NCBI GenBank assembly: GCA_016931955.1
Contig: JAFGDV010000044.1
Coordinates: 1 to 26,459 of the forward strand
Source of the DNA: Candidatus Altarchaeota archaeon
GTDB taxonomy: Archaea; Altiarchaeota; Altiarchaeia; IMC4; QMZM01
Length of the DNA stretch: 26,459 bases
Direction of reading: 5' to 3'
Part shown: positions 23,805 through 26,459 of the stretch, one piece after another
Position numbering within the stretch: the first letter of the stretch is position 1
How the letters are laid out: each line of letters starts with the position of its first letter
Notes under the pieces: generated by a model
What the model saw: the letters and a program-made list of their open reading frames with translations, nothing else
Databases searched by the model: none
Told to the model about the DNA's origin: nothing
Made by a program: the position numbers and the translations under genes

Positions 23805-24191
23805 TCACAGCGTTCTCTGTTCCCCCAGAATAGATTCTAGGCTCAGATGTTTGTCGTTCGCCGTGACATTGTATTTTTTCTCCCTTAGGAGTTTTTTTAT
23901 GTTGAAGAACATGGGCTTCTTTTTGGGGAACTTAACTGCAAGATACGCCTCTGCATTGGATATTTCCATAAACCTCTTCAATTTAAGAACTGCCTCCTCC
24001 AGGTACGCTTTTTCCCTCCTCGTCGTCTTACACTCTACTGCAATGATCTTCCCTTCTCTGACACCGATGACGTCAGGCACCGGCTGACCTACTGAGCCGC
24101 TGCCTGCCGCCCTCAACGCCGCCCAACCATGACTCCAGAACTCATTCACAACATCCCTCTCAAACCGAGCACCCTTCTGGTAATTCGTCAT
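23805..24191 (-). CDS. hjc: Holliday-junction resolvase Hjc
   Basis: A 128-residue archaeal Hjc. The active-site set is visible: Glu in GARFERDVVNEF, Asp in VPDVIGVREGK and the E-x-K of IIAVECKTT. It cuts four-way DNA junctions in recombination. The ATG at 24191 is chosen because the Hjc fold begins there (MTNYQKGARFE) and GAGGAG lies about ten bases upstream. The frame stays open to 24320, but the extra residues resemble no domain and cross the promoter. Confidence 0.95.
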   Translation of the reverse strand: MTNYQKGARFERDVVNEFWSHGWAALRAAGSGSVGQPVPDVIGVREGKIIAVECKTTRREKAYLEEAVLKLKRFMEISNAEAYLAVKFPKKKPMFFNIKKLLREKKYNVTANDKHLSLESILGEQRTL

Positions 24192-24228
24192 CCTGGTTTT
24201 TCTCCTCTTTAGAAAGATACTAAATAGA

Positions 24229-24238
24229 TTTATAAATA
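24229..24238. promoter_or_regulatory. shared TATA-like box between hjc and the secreted-protein gene
   Basis: TTTATAAATA is nearly self-complementary. It lies about 31 bases ahead of the ATG at 24266 and about 42 bases ahead of the hjc ATG at 24191. A bidirectional TATA fits a short hjc leader carrying GAGGAG and an almost leaderless plus-strand transcript. Confidence 0.5.
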
Positions 24239-24265
24239 TCTTAACTAAAATATTATTGTCGTATA

Positions 24266-24874
24266 ATGAACCCGAAGACAACAACATTGTTGGCTTTATT
24301 CTTATTATTGGCTGTATCATTCGCAGCCTACATCCTAGTGAAGCCCGGAGAGACCTCGACCACTACTACATCTACAACTTCCTCTACCTCGACCACCACC
24401 ACTACTCAGCCCTTTGCCGGAGCAGGTTGCCAGCTCATCGCCAGAGACTGCGTAGATGAAGCCTGCCCCTACTTTGACCTATGCGATGAGGGAGACTTCA
24501 CTGAATGCTGGGTCTACGACTGCCAGATAGAATACATGGTGAACATCACCAGAGCAGACGGCAGAAAAATAATCAAGACCTCACCCAAAAGCAAGACAAC
24601 CTACTCCAACACGCAACTGGAGGAGATCAAGAAGAGATGCTCAGGCAAGGTGGAGATCATAGAACAAGAATGCGTGAACAACAAACTACAACTGCAGGTA
24701 AGAGTCGAAACCGACGGAGTGTGTGGAATACAAGCCTTCATAGCAGATGCAGGAGGAGGATACCAGACACTCAACTTCAAGAAAACAAACAACACATACA
24801 ACCTAACCCTAAACCACTGCCCACAAGAATACAAAATAACCGCCATAACAGAAGGAGGAATAACAATAAAATGA
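24266..24874 (+). CDS. secreted/anchored Cys-rich protein with Thr-Ser linker
   Basis: The 202-residue protein has an N-terminal hydrophobic segment (about 8-25, LLALFLLLAVSFAAYILV), acting as signal or anchor. A Thr/Ser-only linker follows (about 31-47), then a region with ten Cys (55 onward), an even number that fits disulfides outside the cell. Thr/Ser linkers in archaeal surface proteins are often O-glycosylated. No family is recognised. Its stop overlaps the next start in ATGA at 24871-24874, so it is probably translated together with the propeller protein. The linker DNA is an ACN-rich near-microsatellite. Confidence 0.78.
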   Translation: MNPKTTTLLALFLLLAVSFAAYILVKPGETSTTTTSTTSSTSTTTTTQPFAGAGCQLIARDCVDEACPYFDLCDEGDFTECWVYDCQIEYMVNITRADGRKIIKTSPKSKTTYSNTQLEEIKKRCSGKVEIIEQECVNNKLQLQVRVETDGVCGIQAFIADAGGGYQTLNFKKTNNTYNLTLNHCPQEYKITAITEGGITIK

Positions 24875-26459
24875 CGACAAAGACCTCACTAATGATGTTA
24901 ATTTTCATTCTAACACTATCCATTGGGGTTGTGAACGCCCAATGCATAGTCGGAAGCGTCGACACCCCCGGATTTGCTCATGATGTCTTCGTGGTGGGAG
25001 ACATCGCATACGTAGCAGACTATTCTAACGGATTGCAGATAATAAACGTATCCGACCCAACAGACCCACAGATCATCTCCGAATTTAGTGGACCGACTTC
25101 AGCTCTCGGTGTTTTCGTCAAAGACGACATCGCATACGTAGCAGACGATTGGCAGCAAACAGTATATATAATAAACGTAGCCAACCCAGGAAGCCCAGGC
25201 CTCTACAACGCCTATTATACAGGAGGTTATCCCCTAGATGTTTTCGTCAAAGACAACATCGCTTACATAGCAGACGGTCCTGGCGGCTTAAAGATAATAG
25301 GTGTATCCAACCCATGGAGCCCAAACCCCCTTGCAACATATACGCCAAGTGGTACCTTTAATAGTGCTTCTGGTGTTTTCGTCAAAGACAACACCGCCTA
25401 CCTAGCATACCACTATCTCTCCATTGCAGGTTACCCCTCAGGTGGATTAGATTTGGTAAACGTAGCCAACCCAGGAGCCCCAGGCTTTATGGGAGCCTAT
25501 ACAAGCATAGGTCATAATCTTATTACACCCATGAGGGTTTTTGTCAAAGATAATGTCGCCTATTTAACAGATTCTGCACAGGACTTAGCGATAATAGAAA
25601 ATCCAGGACCAGGCGGCGTTCTACACTCTGGCTTATACACCAACTGGCAACTTTTCGTCTCAGGAGACTACCTATTCTTACCACAAACTTCAGAATCAAA
25701 CTTAAAGATAGTAGACGTATCCACTCCAACAAGCCCAACAACCATTGTGGATTTTCCCATAAATAGCCCAATAGATGTTTTCGTTCAAGGAGACTACGCC
25801 TACGTAGCAGCCCTGGGTGACGGTTTAAAGATAATAAACCTAAAGTGTGCAATCCCCATAACGGATCCATGCTATGCCTTCATCATTCCAATGCAAGGTG
25901 GTGTATTTGGGGGTTTGTCGGGGGCGGATGATATTTGCAAAAACGCTGCTGAAGATGCTGACTGGCCTTCTTCTGCGACATGGCATGCCTGGCTGAGCAA
26001 CTCGATTACGGATGCGGCAGACCGGATACCGCACAGCACAGGAGGATATTATCTGCCGGATGGGACAACGATAGCAGATAACTGGAACGACCTCACAGAC
26101 GGAGACATAGACCACGAAATAGACCAGAACATGGAGGGTAATCTCGTGGATACTAGCGAATATGGGTGGCTTGCTGGCGTTTATACTGGAACAAAATCGG
26201 ATGGCACATATTATGGATACGACTGTGATGACTGGACCAATCCTTGGGGTGTGACAATTATGGGGTATATTACCTACACAGATCAAAGATGGACAGACAT
26301 TTCTTCTTTTATTCCTCTTGTTACATGTGAATTTGAGTATGGCATCTACTGCTTCAGCTGTAATGCGAACCCTCCGCCTCACGTCGAAGTCGAAGTCGAA
26401 GCAGACGGCGAAACCTACACCGGAGGAATAACAATCCCAGAAACCATCGGACCAGTAAC
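24871..26459 (+). CDS. secreted LVIVD beta-propeller with DUF1554-like domain (3' end outside window)
   Basis: The frame is open from ATG 24871 to the window end (529 residues so far), so the C-terminus is missing. A signal peptide (1-23, ending VNA before Gln) is followed by seven repeats of the LVIVD type (..VFVKDNIAYIADGPGGLKII.V..P..P..). They start near 38, 80, 123, 168, 222, 261 and 302, enough for one seven-bladed propeller. Residues about 335-495 resemble DUF1554: GGLSGADDICKNAAEDA, then TWHAWLSNSITDAADRI, TIADNWNDLTDG, and a Cys-rich end. The tail after PPPHVEVEVEADG may start another beta domain. Location is outside the cell; ligand unknown. Confidence 0.85.
   Translation, partial: MTTKTSLMMLIFILTLSIGVVNAQCIVGSVDTPGFAHDVFVVGDIAYVADYSNGLQIINVSDPTDPQIISEFSGPTSALGVFVKDDIAYVADDWQQTVYIINVANPGSPGLYNAYYTGGYPLDVFVKDNIAYIADGPGGLKIIGVSNPWSPNPLATYTPSGTFNSASGVFVKDNTAYLAYHYLSIAGYPSGGLDLVNVANPGAPGFMGAYTSIGHNLITPMRVFVKDNVAYLTDSAQDLAIIENPGPGGVLHSGLYTNWQLFVSGDYLFLPQTSESNLKIVDVSTPTSPTTIVDFPINSPIDVFVQGDYAYVAALGDGLKIINLKCAIPITDPCYAFIIPMQGGVFGGLSGADDICKNAAEDADWPSSATWHAWLSNSITDAADRIPHSTGGYYLPDGTTIADNWNDLTDGDIDHEIDQNMEGNLVDTSEYGWLAGVYTGTKSDGTYYGYDCDDWTNPWGVTIMGYITYTDQRWTDISSFIPLVTCEFEYGIYCFSCNANPPPHVEVEVEADGETYTGGITIPETIGPV

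Noticed and set aside
24192-24320. N-terminal extension of Hjc
   Set aside because: It crosses the shared promoter and encodes residues outside the Hjc fold; the ATG at 24191 fits family length.
25149-25361. Alternative frame inside the propeller gene, and the minus-strand frames at 25544-26382
   Set aside because: Shadows of the repeat-rich propeller gene; the residues show no domain and the plus-strand frame has signal peptide and repeats.
1-26459. Prophage, integrase or defence island
   Set aside because: No integrase, restriction, toxin-antitoxin or phage structural gene is visible; most genes are core or metabolic.

Overview
The window is archaeal chromosomal DNA. It carries a ribosomal protein L37e, an Sm-like (LSm) protein, the RNase P subunit Rpp21, a Holliday-junction resolvase Hjc, an ATP-dependent DNA ligase of the archaeal type, DUF211 and DUF357 proteins, an archaeal ArgRS and a tRNA-Val without an encoded CCA. 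Gene starts show A/T-rich TATA-like boxes about 25-30 bases upstream, and several mRNAs look leaderless. Genes are tightly packed with many ATGA-type overlaps. The lineage cannot be fixed from sequence alone: it looks euryarchaeal or near it, and free-living, since amino-acid synthesis genes (tyrA, ilvC, dapF) are present.

Layout. Positions 1-140 hold two TAAA-loop hairpins resembling ends of an IS200/IS605-type element. From 158 to 3641 lie a small membrane protein, a PqqD-like protein with an unknown partner gene, a nitroreductase-like flavoprotein (minus strand), and a large MFS/aminopropyltransferase-like membrane protein that lacks the catalytic Asp. From 8613 down to 3631 (minus strand) runs a compact six-gene unit: tatA, tatC, a second tatA, a radical SAM enzyme with a Tat signal, a lipoprotein Memo-AMMECR1 fusion and a multi-winged-helix protein. 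From 8656 to 11322 (plus) are a small unknown protein, a short ORF that looks like the remnant of a second tyrA start, tyrA itself with a probable FDX-ACB-like C-terminal domain, and ilvC. A lipoprotein and dapF (minus) follow, and DNA ligase diverges from them.

From 14731 to 15863 come a structured intergenic stretch, tRNA-Val, a CBS protein, L37e and LSm, the genes all on the minus strand. From 15922 to 18130 is a plus-strand cluster with an information-processing flavour: M24 peptidase, Rpp21, a YhbY-type RNA-binding protein, DUF211 and DUF357. A MoxR ATPase and a 969-residue TPR protein follow on the minus strand; ArgRS diverges from them and converges on Hjc. The right end holds two overlapping secreted-protein genes: a Thr-linker Cys-rich protein and a seven-repeat LVIVD beta-propeller with a DUF1554-like domain, cut by the window edge.

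The most notable system is the six-gene unit. A widespread but functionally unassigned trio (AMMECR1, Memo, radical SAM; 'AmmeMemoRadiSam') is encoded directly behind a complete Tat translocase. Its radical SAM member carries a twin-arginine signal, and its Memo-AMMECR1 member carries a lipobox. This suggests a cell-surface version of that system with its own exporter.
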